NCBI RefSeq assembly: GCF_025698545.1
Contig: NC_068570.1
Location: 558,001 to 622,000 of the forward strand
Origin: Gossypium raimondii
Lineage: Eukaryota > Streptophyta > Magnoliopsida > Malvales > Malvaceae
Length of the DNA: 64,000 bases
Direction: 5' to 3'
Under the pieces are notes generated by a model. That model ran no database searches, had not been told where the DNA came from, and worked only from the letters and a program-made list of their open reading frames with translations. The translations under genes were made by a program, and so were the position numbers. Position 1 is the first letter of the stretch. Every line of letters begins with the position of its first letter. Of the stretch, positions 23,291 through 35,236 are shown piece by piece.

Positions 23291-23988
23291 AAAAAAAACT
23301 CGATTAAATAACTCATTAAATTTATTTAAAAATAAAAATAAAAATTTAATTTAATCGATTTTTAACTCGATTCAATCGATCTATACCAATTCTTAAATAT
23401 CTTAGTATGAATCGACATTCTATCAGATTCTCAATCTAACTTGTGATGTAGTCCAGTCACATCTAATATCTACGTTGTTTTTTGTGATTTGGGCTGTTTT
23501 GGGAGTTGGGGTTAAGGTGTGTTTTAGGACCCAACAATGTTTTTGGTCCAATACTTGCAAAAATCTACAAGAAACATCCTATCAAATATAAAAGAAAGAA
23601 AGTCCTAATAATCATGAACAAAATTAAAATGTAAAAGCTATAAAATTTACACGGACAAAAAATTGATATCTATTAAATAAAATTGAAAAGGTAAACTATT
23701 TAGTTAGTCAATTAATTTTTAGGGTGTTTTATTTTGTCACCCAAAATAAAATTCTTTCAATTTCGTTATCTAATTTTTAAGAAATTATTCAATTATTAAA
23801 TTAAAAATACGTTTCAATAGAATACATTAAAAACTAGAAAAATAATATTTTTATATTGATTAAAACAACTCATAAGGAATCCATTGTATATTGTGTTAAG
23901 ATTATAATTAGATCCAAAAAATAATTATAATTAGAAGAAAGTTGGTGGCATCATATATGCTATTTTTAAATTTTATTAAAATCACCAA

Positions 23989-24110
23989 TTAAGTCTTAAT
24001 TCGATTAACATTAGTATTTTAGATAGTCTAAGAGGACGTGGATTCGAGTATGTTGAAGCGCGTTTATCCTCCTATTCAAGAGTTGAGATAGGTTATTGAT
24101 AGTTGAGATT
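23989..24110 (+). mobile_element. SINE-like repeat, family B copy 1
   Basis: The copy has an A-box-like TTCGATTAACATTAG, then gaggacgtGGATTCGAGTatg (B box), then gttgaagcgcgtttatcctc and a conserved 'ctattcaagagttgag' end. It shares this layout with copies at 58820, 60655 and 62750. Confidence 0.6.
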
Positions 24111-24462
24111 CGAGCTCATTTTTCAAATATAAAATATGTATCTAAATTATAATTCTCTCAAATAAATGGTCGAACTTTAAATTTAGACAGATAACTCGAA
24201 TCTTATATAATTATAATAAAATAAAATTTATTTTAGTATACAATGCAATGATTTGTGACAATATATGAATTGTGGGATATTTTGAAGCAAAGGCTACAAT
24301 TAGATATTTTCTTTTTTGCAAGTATGATGAGTTGCCTTATCCAGTTTGTCTGAGAAAAATAGTATACACGTGGCGCTCATCTGAAATCTAAGATATTTTC
24401 GACCGCCGGCATCGTTATCGGTTGGAAATAAGACGGCTAGGGTTGATATTAATATTATCTAA

Positions 24463-24558
24463 TTCTTTTTGTACAATTTATATAATATTATATTATTTTA
24501 AAAAGTAAAAAATTACTTTATAGATATTATATTTTTGTACAATTTATATAATATTATA
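24463..24558. repeat. Short direct repeat of tttttgtacaatttatataa
   Basis: A ~28-bp AT-rich phrase at 24463 recurs at 24531 with a 68-bp period. Two units only; it looks like a simple slippage-type duplication. Confidence 0.6.
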
Positions 24559-24559
24559 T

Positions 24560-27299
24560 AATAAATAACAAAATATTTTTTTAAATGATGTTCACCATCT
24601 CGGATATAGTCTTGATTTGAGCAAGATTAGTCATATTTATTATTCAAAATTTACCCTATTATTATAATTCAAAGGAAATAAAAAAACACTAAGCTTAATT
24701 TATCATAAGCTTAATTTATCATCATATGTTTCTCTTTTGTAAAACTTAATTTTTATGAACAATAAAATCATTTAAAAATAATATTGTCAAAATCAAAGTG
24801 AATTGGTTGATGGATTCCTGTCAATTTAATTGATGACATATAATTAAAATAATACAAATCACGACAAAAGATAAAATTGAAAATGGTGGTTTAATTGATT
24901 GAGGATTCCTTTGGGTGGACATTTTTTGACTTTATAACTTTTATAATGATTAGATCAAGTAATGCATGTTTGAGAAAGCATGATTAGGAACAGTTTTAAT
25001 TTTATAGTTGCAGGATCAATTTCAAATGGATCTCCTATATATTGTATACCAAAAGTATCTATTTTACCAAATACCAAATCCAAGTTTCCTACATCTCACT
25101 TGTTTCATATATGCTTTTAATTTTTTTTTGAAAATAATAAGAATATATATATATGGAGAATGATTCGCTTATATTGGTATAAAATTTAATGGGTTTTACA
25201 CTATTTCGTGATTTTTATATGATTAATATTTTAACAATTCAAGAGTTAAATTTATCAATATACTTATATTTGTCATACATGTAAAATTTTGAATCAGTCC
25301 AATATTTCTATCGTATCAATCTAAAATATTATTTATATTAATATATATTTAACGAATGGAATTTTTTTACATAAAATGAATAGTTATAATTTTAATTTAT
25401 ATCAAACTTGACGTGCATGATCTACATAAATGGCGTATAAAATATGACGGTTAGATTGTTATATTGTTAGCCGTAAAAAAGTTATGAAACAGTGTAAAAC
25501 CAATTAAGTATTACATTAATATAAGTGTATCTCTCATATATATATATATATAACGTAAAATTTTTATTTTTATTTTTATTTTTATTTAATTTGGGTCTTT
25601 AGAATATAGTATAGATCATAATTGAAGCATTGATTGTGTTAGTCCTAATGCTCAAATTTAAGTTCCATCATGTATAAATGATTGAAAGGTTTCAATCAAT
25701 CGAGTCTCAATTTAATTAAAAATTAAAAATTTATTTATTTTATAAATAATAAATATTATTATGAGAGTATTTTGTCATTTTATATTTTATGTAAAATCTA
25801 GATAGTATTTTTATCGTTTTATATTTTTTATAAAATCTAAAAAATGCATATGATGAAATTTGATTCTAAAACACCATAATTTTTAATATATTAGCTTTAC
25901 AATTTGAACCAAAACCTCTTTAATTTGTATATTAATTTTTATAAATATATTTATTATATAATTTTTCCCACATGGAGTTATATCATAAGTTTTCTAAATT
26001 TTTGCCGACTATGCCTTACTTCAATTGTCACCGTTGTTATTGCAATTACTAAATGAATGTAGATTTAAATACACTTAAGCATGTTTTTCTTCTAATTTAA
26101 GGGAGGGAAAAGTAATTTAGTCTAAAAAATCCTTTAAATTTTCCTTTAATTTTATTTGAAAAATTTTACACAGCAAAATATTACTAGATATTTTTGCTTT
26201 TTTTATGTAAATCATGTTCATTAACAAAATATTAGAGGAAAATATTTTTGCACTTTTTGGGTGTTAATCAAGTGATATTTAATATATTATTTTATTTTAA
26301 AAATATTTTTTTCTTTTGATCAACACTTGTTAAGTTAAAGCTTCATCTTTTTTTTAAAAATAAGATCTCGAGTTTAAATCTTATAGATAAAGAAAATAAT
26401 ATTAAAATTTTTATCACTATTTAAATATTCAACCAAACTCGAATTTAATTTTAAAAAATCTAATATAATTACTGAATCCTGAGAAAAAAAAATGTTTAAT
26501 CACATTCATGCCGAAATTATGAGATTCATTTTTTCATTGATCGCAACCAAAAGCTAAATTATTGCTGAACCTATGGACCAGCTTGAAAGGTTGACAAAGC
26601 ATGTTTAGAGAAAATATCTAACTATTTTGAAGCTTATATTACCCAACTCTATATCTCCACTACCATTTTAATACTGATATTTTGAAGTCAACTTTACTCA
26701 AGCAATCAGATTGGATCGGTTGGTTAGATAGAAAATCAATTAAAATATTAGTTCAAACGAAGAAATTAAATTGACTTTTAAGTGAATTACTTAGAATTGA
26801 TAAAAGTCGAGGACAAAAATTTGATTGTTGAATCCTTTAAACCAATTTATAATTTTTAGTATTTTATTAATATATTAATTGAGTCGTCAACTAATTGTTT
26901 ATTTAATTATTGTTAGATCAACAGTCAAGCCGATTAAATTGAAAATAATAATTTGATCGATTTGACCATTGATTTAGATTTTATAACACTAATTTTAAAA
27001 TCTTAAATTTGAGTTTTACTATATGTATATGCACAAGTTTTCTTCTAAAATAAGTAAATATAAATAAATAGTGCTTAGAAAAAAAATATAAATAGCGACA
27101 ACACTATTCATGATGAAGCAATTTGCCATCTAAAAGTCAAAAAGTTAAATTTTGGTCCCAATTTTAGTGATGCAATAACTGAGACCCTAACTCAAGTCCT
27201 CCAATCACGTAAGCTAAAAATTTTCTTTATACTTCTTTAATGGTTTAATTTTACTCTCAAACCCTATATTTTTTGAATTTTTAAAATTTAACTCTACAT
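24560..27299. other. Intergenic AT-rich DNA with microsatellites
   Basis: No gene was seen. It includes short (TA)n near 25150 and 25540, a (TTTTTA)n run at about 25561-25590, and a degenerate 'gattcaatcggtt'-type repeat at 26690-27000 related to those at 43545, 51000 and 57510. Confidence 0.5.
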
Positions 27300-27450
27300 T
27301 TTTATCGTAATCATGAGTATCCACTATCGGTAGTAGTAATTAATTCTTTCGTAGCAGGTATTTCTCGAAGAGCTAAATGGCTGACCATGAGATGTACTCC
27401 ATTCTCATGAGCAAGAATAGAACCTCGACCACATAATGGATGAACTGTGT
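27300..27450 (-). mobile_element. tRNA-derived SINE, family A copy 3 (partly decayed)
   Basis: The body words (ggtagtagtaattaattc, tctcgaagagctaaatggctgacc) match family A. The minus-strand B box is GGTCGAGGTTCTATTC, one base off the consensus. The A tail is eroded. Confidence 0.6.
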
Positions 27451-27804
27451 AACTTTTAACTTTAGGAATTTTGTCCCTCTATCTTATTTGATTTAAAAAT
27501 TAAAGTCCAATTAATGATAAATTTTGAATATGTGAAAGTAATTGGATTTTAATTTTTAAATCAAGCCTCGAATATTAAAATGCCTCATATTTAATTAAAA
27601 AAGTATATATTAGTATAATAAAATATTAATATATATTTTTAAACTTTAATATTCAATAATAATATTGAATCTCGATTAAATCTAAAGTCAAGATAAACCA
27701 TAATCTTATAAAAAGAAAAGCTCTATTATATATATATATATATAGATATAAACTTGAATCCAAAACTTTATTGGATTATAGTAGCTATATCTATATAATA
27801 ATAT

Positions 27805-28390
27805 AGGGTTAATCCATTTTTGGTTGAACTTAGCGATAGTTCCTAAATTGGGACTTAAACTTTTTTTTATCCAAGTTATTCTCTGAACTTGACAATTATT
27901 CTCATATTAAGACATGAAGTAGGTAATTGTTCACATTGGGACTTAAATTTTTTTTTGTTCAAGTTAATCCCTATACTTGGATAAATAAAATTCAAATCTC
28001 AATATGGGTTGAGATGAATTTAAGCGGGACAAGCAGAGGCCTTGCCCCCCGAAAATGAAAATTATTCAATTTAATCCCATCTTAAATAATGAAATTTTAA
28101 GTTAATATATGGTAAAATTGAACTTTGACTCCTAAAAATAAAAAAAATTAATATTTAATCCTTTTAAAAATACTGAAATCATAAATTAATAAATGATAAA
28201 ATTATATTTTTACGTCTCAAAAATTTATAATTTTATTCCGGCCCTCACTAAAAAATTTCTAGATTCGCCCCTAAATATGGGAACAATTGCCAAGTTTAAG
28301 GACTAACATGAATGAAAAAAAAATTAAACCTCGATATGGGAACAATCACGAGATTCAGGGACTAACATAGAAATAAAAAATCTCAAGCCT
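27805..28390. repeat. Dispersed repeats upstream of the nuclease gene
   Basis: A 'gggacttaaac...ccaagtt...gaacttgacaattattc' repeat (27810-28015) resumes at 28265-28390 and is interrupted by a 'gaggccttgcccccc...attcgcccct' family copy (28020-28275). The second therefore looks nested in the first. No coding capacity. Confidence 0.6.
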
Positions 28391-28872
28391 CTATGAAAAG
28401 AATCTCTTATCTTCTGTCTATCTCTCGTTCCTTCGTCTGATCCTTAACTTGTCGGTTTATTTACTTACTTTCCGTTTTTCAAGATTTTCTCTTTTATTTT
28501 CCTTCCTTTTTTCCCTTCGTTTCTTTTTCTTTGATTTTGATCATCAAAAAAGGCTTCTTTCATAACACAAGCTTTCCTTCAACTTCCAAAGATTCGTAAT
28601 TCTCTAAAAACTTTGCTCTGATCGCTGATCAAAATCGACCCTTTTGATCATTTCATCTCTATACTAACACTTAGAGTCTTGATTTTTATCTATAATTTTT
28701 TCATTTAAAAAAATAATTTATGCTTTAATTATTGTAATTGAGTGTTGATCTTTGATGGGTTTTTATTTTTCCCTTTAAAGATATTATCTTTACACAAAAA
28801 ATATCCGATATATGATATTTTTATTTGTTTCAAATTGTGGGGTAGGTTCTAAAAGAGGGACCAAAAAGAAAG

Positions 28873-31111
28873 ATGGTTTGTTTGCAAGGACCGGTGATTT
28901 GCCCCGCCGTTGATAGCAAGCAAGTTGGGGTTTATACGCTGCCGTTTAATGGGCCTTTTCCGAGGACTAGATTGCATCGAAGTGATATATGGGGATATAG
29001 AGGGATAGTTGACGGAAAAGGTAAGCCACGTGGCATTTCCGGTCACCTGAAACGGCGGAGGAGGTTTAACACCACGGTGCAGTGTATTTTTAGTTCATCT
29101 TCCGATGGGAATGGCAGTATGGCTGAGAATTTCAATGAGAACAATGAAGATTATGTTAATTCTAGTGTGGTTGAAGCTGGTATGTGGTTTTTAAGCTAAT
29201 GAATTACTTCGTATTTGATGTTATTGTCGTATTGAATTCGATATGGACTCGGGTTTTATATGTTGAGAATTGTTGATATGTTGTTGTCGTTGCTATCTTT
29301 GAATTCGATATAGGTTCGGGTTTTATATGTAGAGAATAGTTGATATGTTGTTGTATGAATTCAGATATAGAATCGGTTTTTTGTATGTGGATAATTGTTG
29401 ATATGATATGATATGTATGTTTGTTTCATATGTAGTTGAGGTGAGGAGTGGAGCTGATGGATTTATGATCAAAATGAGGGATGGTAAGCATTTAAGATGT
29501 GTCCATAACAATCCTCAAGGTGGTCATCTCCCGGATTATGCACCGCATCCTGCTATCGTTCTGAAGATGGAAGATGGGACCGGTCTTCTTCTCCCGATCA
29601 TTGTTTGTATGTGATCATTTTACTTGATCCTTCTATCTCTTGGCTCTGTTTATTAGCTTTTATTGTTGACGTTTGATTTCAATTTCAGTGGAGATGCCGA
29701 GTGCGTTGCTCATGGCAGCATTACGTAATGTCCAAATCGTATGTTATTGCTTTCTCTCCCATTGAGTTAGGATTGGAATCGGTTTTGTATTGAATATGAA
29801 TCATAGCATATGTTTTGACTATCATTTCCAGGCTAGACCTACTATGTATCAAGTAGTGAAGAACATGATTGACAAGATGGGCTACACGGTACAGTTCATT
29901 TCTGCCACCATATTCGGACTTATCTTCATTCATTCGAGATCTGATTGTGAATTCATGATGTTTATGTCGGGTTTTTGCAGGTAAAGCTTGTTCGAGTTAC
30001 TAAAAGAGTACACGAGGCCTATTTTGCACAGCTTTATCTGACCAAGGTATACATGTACTTCAATGTTGAACTTCCGGTTCTACTATTAGCACATTCGTGG
30101 GACATTTAACTTGGGGATATTCTTGTATAGTCTTCATCAACTCATGTTGGATGATGTTCTCACAGGTTGGTGATGAGACAGAGTCTGTCTGTTTTGACCT
30201 TAGGCCTTCTGATGCCATCAACATTGCCGTGAGGTGCAAGGTACTCGTTACGTGTTATTTTCTAGTATAGTTCCTTTTTGGTAAAAGAGTCATGGAGGCC
30301 CCTGTAGTAGGAGTCGGATTGTGTTTTGCCCTCTCTAGTCAAAAAATGGGTAAATTAGTCCCTATATGTTAGAACAAAGAGCAAACTGGTTTTTCTGTTA
30401 AAAATTAGTCCCTATATGTCATGCTGACGTACATTGTCTGGTTATTCCATCGAGCACAACAGTTTTTAACAGTACAAATAGATGAATTTTTAACAGAAAG
30501 GACTAATTTGCTCTTTGATCTAAATATATAGGGATTAATTTGCTCATTTTTAAAAGGGGGGAAAATGCAATTTAACTTCTAGTACAAGAGCTTCTATGGT
30601 ACTTTTACCATTCCTTTTCTTTTTTCTTTCTTACCAAATGCTTGTGTTATGCAGGTACCTATACAAGTTAACAAGTACTTGGCATACAGTGACGGTATGC
30701 GCGTAATCGAACCAGGGAAGTTGTCAACACAGTCCCCAGCTTCAGACGGCTTATTATTCGCCGAACTTGATCAGTTAGATTGCTTTTGCTCTTTTATCAA
30801 GATAATAGAACACGCTTACACTTGCAGTTTCCAAACAGTTAGAATGTAACTTGCTTTAATTTACGTTTCCAGGCCAAGCGGTCAGCATTGCCTCGACACA
30901 GAGGAGTTCAACATTGTCTGTAACTTAAACAAGGCTATCAATCAGGAACGCTACAAGGATGCCGGTAACATCCTCTCACTCATTCTCCCTTATCTATTCA
31001 ATTGTAGCTTGCGTCTTTTAACATATATCATTGTGATACTCTCCGACAGCCGACTTGAGAGACAAGCTAGGTCAGTTTCGAGCTCAAAGGAACTTGAAGA
31101 AATATACGTGA
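28873..31111 (+). CDS. BBD: Bifunctional nuclease, BBD/BFN type (DUF151 + UVR)
   Basis: Exons: 28873-29179, 29436-29606, 29689-29738, 29832-29888, 29981-30046, 30166-30240, 30655-30773, 30873-30964 and 31050-31111; all introns are GT-AG and the protein is 332 aa. Residues 1-102 are a basic, poorly conserved leader. The DUF151/BFN domain covers about 103-270 (HLRCVHNNPQGGHLPDYAPHP, then PSALLMAALRNVQIARPTMY, then CFDLRPSDAINIAVRCK). A UVR-like helix ends the protein (ERYKDAADLRDKLGQF). Length and order match Arabidopsis BBD1/BBD2 (about 325-330 aa), described as nucleases acting in basal defence and ABA-linked stress. Which paralog this is cannot be told. Intron 6 holds a MITE. Start chosen as the first in-frame ATG after a long pyrimidine-rich leader. 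Confidence 0.93.
30279..30610. mobile_element. Long-TIR MITE (332 bp) with 8-bp target duplication, copy 1
   Basis: The ends TGGTAAAAG...CTTTTACCA are flanked by TTCCTTTT on both sides (30271-30278 and 30611-30618), an exact 8-bp target-site duplication. The two halves form a long imperfect inverted repeat of about 125 bp each, sharing 'aaattagtccctatat' and 'caaagagcaaa' with their complements. An 8-bp duplication suggests hAT; Mutator (8-11 bp) is an alternative. It sits in intron 6 of the nuclease gene, in a pyrimidine tract. Confidence 0.85.
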
Positions 31112-32236
31112 CAGGTGGTGTTAATAAACCCAAATTAGGTTGAATCCTTTAAGGTCTAATTGTGTTTCATATATCAGTCTCCGGCTCCAGTCAATAGACC
31201 ATTGACGAGTTCTTATTGATGTCTCAGTCGTTCCATTGGCGACTCCGATTGTAAATAGGAATTATTGTTGGAAGCCGATAAACTCAGCTGGGCAGTGGCA
31301 ACATACGGTAGCGAAGCAATCAGTTCGGTTATATATATGTTTATCTTCTACCAAATATGTAAGGGGGGAAGTATGTAAATATATGTGTAGATACATACAT
31401 TTACGAAAAATGGGATGTAATATGCTAGATTAAGCTCGTTGGTTTATGCTTATCAATTTATAATGCTGTTTTTAATACTAAAAATGGATAAAATTTTACT
31501 TTCTGATTTAATGTATAGATATTAATTTATTTTTTAATAAAGAGAATAAAATTTAACTTTTAATATAAGGACAGATTAATTTGATTATTTTTTAACAAAA
31601 TATAATCTAACTCTTAATATAAGGACATGCTAGCAGATCAATTAAAATGTTTTGAAATTAAGGCGATTGAACTCGAAATGATTCAAATTTGCAATGACCT
31701 AACCTAGAAAACTCTGAAATTGAAATTATTTAAACTCAAATTAGTTCTAACTAAAATTACCCTAATTTTTAAGACTCAAATTAAACTGATCCATATTAAA
31801 AACTTTCAAAATTCACTCAACTGAAAATATTCAAAAAATTTAGAATTATCAATTTGTTATTCCAAAGAAAGATCATTCATATCAACTGACATTCATTTTC
31901 CTTCCATAAAAGAAGTAACCTTAAAACGTACTCAAATTTGTCAAAAACATTGGCAGTTTAAGATAATACTAAGAACAAGCCATATATGCTTATCAGCTAC
32001 TAAAAAGAAATGGAGCTTCTTTTAAACGTACAAGAAGTAATACATCTGGAATATGTGAGATTTATAAAGATCATCATCCTCCATAACATACCAAAACATC
32101 TCTAGCATGTCTTTTCCGAGTTCAAAATCGTAACATCTTGCCGGTCCATGATTGATTCTGCTCGTCCTTACGAATCATGCATGCTGTCTGAAGTTTGGAT
32201 GTAGTAGCTCTATTACTCAAGTTTTTTTGTTTTCTC
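31112..32236. other. Nuclease 3' UTR and intergenic AT-rich DNA
   Basis: The 3' UTR probably runs to about 31440. A degenerate repeat of 'actcaaatt/tgaaat' words occupies 31650-31860. Nothing else recognised. Confidence 0.4.
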
Positions 32237-32672
32237 ACTGTTACAAATACATTAGATTTCACAAGTACAATACAAGTTGTATAAATATATATCCGACCAA
32301 CTATAATATAGAATCAAATCAATACAAAGTATAACAGACAAAAAACTGGACTAAACCCTCACATGGCATACACATATGGTGGGACGAAGATCCACACATC
32401 GCAATTGTGCATGATGGAACTCAAACCTAGGTACTCAAGGAGTCAGGGTCTCCGTTTTTTTCACATTTACAAGTACAATACAAGTTGTATAGATATAATG
32501 TCCGACGAACTATTAATGTAGAATCAAACTCGTAGACAAACTCACTCATGGCATATGCACATGGTGGGACGAAGACCCACACATCACAATTGTGCTTGAT
32601 GGGACTTGAACCTAGGTACTCAAGGACTCGTCTCCGCCTTAACCAACAAGCCAAGGCCTCATTGGCATTACT
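32237..32672 (-). mobile_element. Head-to-tail dimer of a tRNA-derived SINE, family C
   Basis: Two copies lie in tandem: 32237-32450 and 32453-32672. On the minus strand the upstream copy starts with an A-box TTGGCTTGTTGGTTAAGGC, a B box GGTTCAAGTCCC, then the body and an A tail (complement of gtttttttcac at 32456). The second copy has the B-box region (AGGTTTGAGTTCC) but lacks the A-box part, then its own A tail near 32222-32236. Both share 'cacaagtacaatacaagttgtat' and 'ggtgggacgaag'. A 5'-truncated partner joined to a full copy is a recognised SINE dimer structure. Confidence 0.78.
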
Positions 32673-33013
32673 CGGGCTGTTAAGTACAACTTAACAAGGT
32701 TCTCTATGGTTATCCACGTTTATTCCTCCTCTTAAGGAGACTATGTTAGAATGAGTTAGTATATAAACTCGGTGGTGGTTCGGAGTTGAATGGACAAAAC
32801 TTAAGACTTAAACCATTCATTTAGGTCCTTTTCACTCAACCTTCAACTTTAAAATATACATTTACATACAAGCAAGACTTCACAACAATCGCAAAACAAA
32901 GCTGATTCTCGAGTATAATAGGCTTTGGTAGAGATGGACATTTGGCAACTAATGCAAAAGTTTTATGTTTCTAAGCTAATGAATCTAGGTCCCTGAATTA
33001 GGAGTAATTTATC

Positions 33014-33370
33014 CAGAAAATGCATCATGGAGGCCCTTGTACTAGGAGTCAAATTGCATTTTGCCACCTTTACTTGAAAAATGGGCAAATTAGTCCCTAT
33101 ACATTAGATTACAGAGCACAATGGTCCTTCTGTTAAAAAATCCATCCATTTTTATTGTTAAAAATAAGATCCTGTACATCAAAATAACTGTTTCATTATT
33201 TTATCAACCATGCCAATTTTTAGCAGTAGAAATGGATGAAATTTTTAACAAAAAGGACCGGTTTACTCTTTGATCTAATGTACAATGACTAATTTGCTCA
33301 TTTTTTGAGTAAAGGAGGCAAAATACAATCTGACTCCTGGTACAAGAGCCTCCATGATACTTTTACCCAG
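33014..33370. mobile_element. Long-TIR MITE, copy 2
   Basis: Same family as 30279-30610: ends CAGAAAATGCATCATGGAGG... and ...CCTCCATGATACTTTTACCCAG, with inner words aaattagtccctatacatta and its near-complement at the other arm. The flanks both contain TTTATCC, suggesting a target duplication whose exact edge is blurred. It is intergenic between the nuclease and IPK1 genes. Confidence 0.75.
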
Positions 33371-35236
33371 TTTATCCTACTCAAACATTAGCAGAAATAA
33401 AAAACATGTGGTTGTTACCCACAATGCCAAGTTAGGTAGTATACGAATTTACTCGAATCAATAAGAGCAGATAAAGCTAAGAAATGATCTCCCAAGAATT
33501 GAAATATCTTTCTCATAAGTGTGGAATCAACCGAACTATAACAAATAAAAATAACATTGAAGCATTGAAGAAATACCTGGCAAGCCAGAAATATGTGTGA
33601 AATTGCAGACATAGAACTCTAGGACGACAATGGACCTCGCTCAACCGTCCAAGCTTTCTAGACCTGGCATCTCCATTTCTGTCTGGACAAAAGGTCTACA
33701 AAATTCCAATACAGACTACCCAGAGGTGAATAATTTCAGTAAGCATAAACATCAAATCAAGAGTTAAACAATCTACCATGTTGATTTCACACATATCCCA
33801 AAACATGGTAAAGCTTTTCATGAAGAGGTCATATCTTCAAATCAAATGCATTTTAAGTTACAGGCTTATGGCCGAGGAGACCATGGACCATGCTAACCAC
33901 GCACAGAAGATATCAGTCAAAAACAAAAGGACAGCAGAGCTTCTACAGAAAAGAAACATGATGAAAAATGAAAATGCACATTAATGTAAACCAAAAATCA
34001 GACACCTGTTAGGCATGCTTTTAGTGTCTGTTCCAATCATAACTCAAGCTGTTTTCTATAAGAAGTTTATTATGCTAATTATTTCACATGCAAGCATTAC
34101 ATTAATTGATCAGGTTTAAGAAGGAAAAAGAACATTCACAATTAGACTTTCACAAAAAAAATTCTGCTTTGATAAGCTTCAAAGGAAGAGTGCATTTAAG
34201 AAAGTCTGCTAATAACTTCAATTTTCACCACCATAAAATACCATCAAAGCTTCCACTAAAAACAGTAATTTCAATATCCAGCTGTATGAATTAATTGGCT
34301 GCGCGGGCTCATGATATAATGGCAGTAAGTGGTTGATAGTTGATACATCATTTTCCCTGTTAGCCCAAACCCTTGCAGTCTTATCATTTTCTCTTTTTCT
34401 CTCTTGTGAAGCTCCCGCTGGTCATGGAATGAACCCACACTCCTGAAACCAGATGACATGCATGTATTGTAAGCATTACAACTACATAATGTTTTGAGTG
34501 CAAATGCATTAACTCTTTCAAGCATGAATAATCATCTTTCTACATGATACTAGCAAAACTGAAAACAGAAGCGATATAAACAGGAAAAGTTCAATGGCAA
34601 ACTGGTTTAGCAAAACCCCAGTAAAAAACGAATTTTCCTTCAAGGGTTGAAAAATAGTGTAGTTCTATAAAAAATGATAAATTATTTATAGACTAGAAAG
34701 ACCAAAGTATAGGAGTAACATTTCTGGTAAATTATCAACTATCCTATGGTAAGAGTAAGACAAACTGGATAGCAAATTTCAGAGTTATGCATAGCATATC
34801 TGATTTCAAGAAAGTCCATGTTATGCTGGGCGTTATACAACAAATTGGACAAGCATTCCAACCAAGTAGCCCCTCTCATAGGCAAATCTGACCATAAATC
34901 AATACGCAACTGCTGTGAAAGTAGAGGACCATTTCATTTCCACATAAGAAGAAAGAAAATAATAATAATAAAATAAACAAGCATAAATCTCTAAGCAAAA
35001 TATACAGCAATAAATTAGTTTCTCAAAGGGAAATCCAAGAGTTGCAAAATGAGGTGAAGGAAGAACTTGAGCCCAAAGATAAGTAATTCTGATATTCACT
35101 CCTACAACTTTACTTCTACGAAACATATAAGAAATAATTGCACTTACCAGTACAAATCTTCAGGAAAAGAAAATGTCTTTTAAAGCACATCTTTTATGTC
35201 AATACTTCTTCATATGTGTCCCTTCTAGCAGCTTTA
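33371..35236. other. IPK1 3' flank, no confident gene
   Basis: Base composition is more balanced here than in the repeats, and several 60-85-codon frames occur, but none resembles a known family. The minus-strand stretch 34330-34446 begins after a good acceptor-like ttttcag/gtttcag and could be a 3' UTR exon of IPK1 or part of another transcript. I could not support a protein. Confidence 0.35.

Noticed and set aside
27717..27760. Long (TA)n tract as a regulatory site
   Set aside because: Similar tracts near 25540, 42520, 50331 and 51345 show it is ordinary microsatellite sequence.
32427..32654. tRNA gene suggested by strong A and B boxes
   Set aside because: No cloverleaf acceptor stem closes, and an A tail and a sister copy follow; it is a SINE.
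34271..34525. 84-codon minus-strand frame beside IPK1 as a gene
   Set aside because: It has no recognisable domain and no partner exons; at best it is an untranslated exon.
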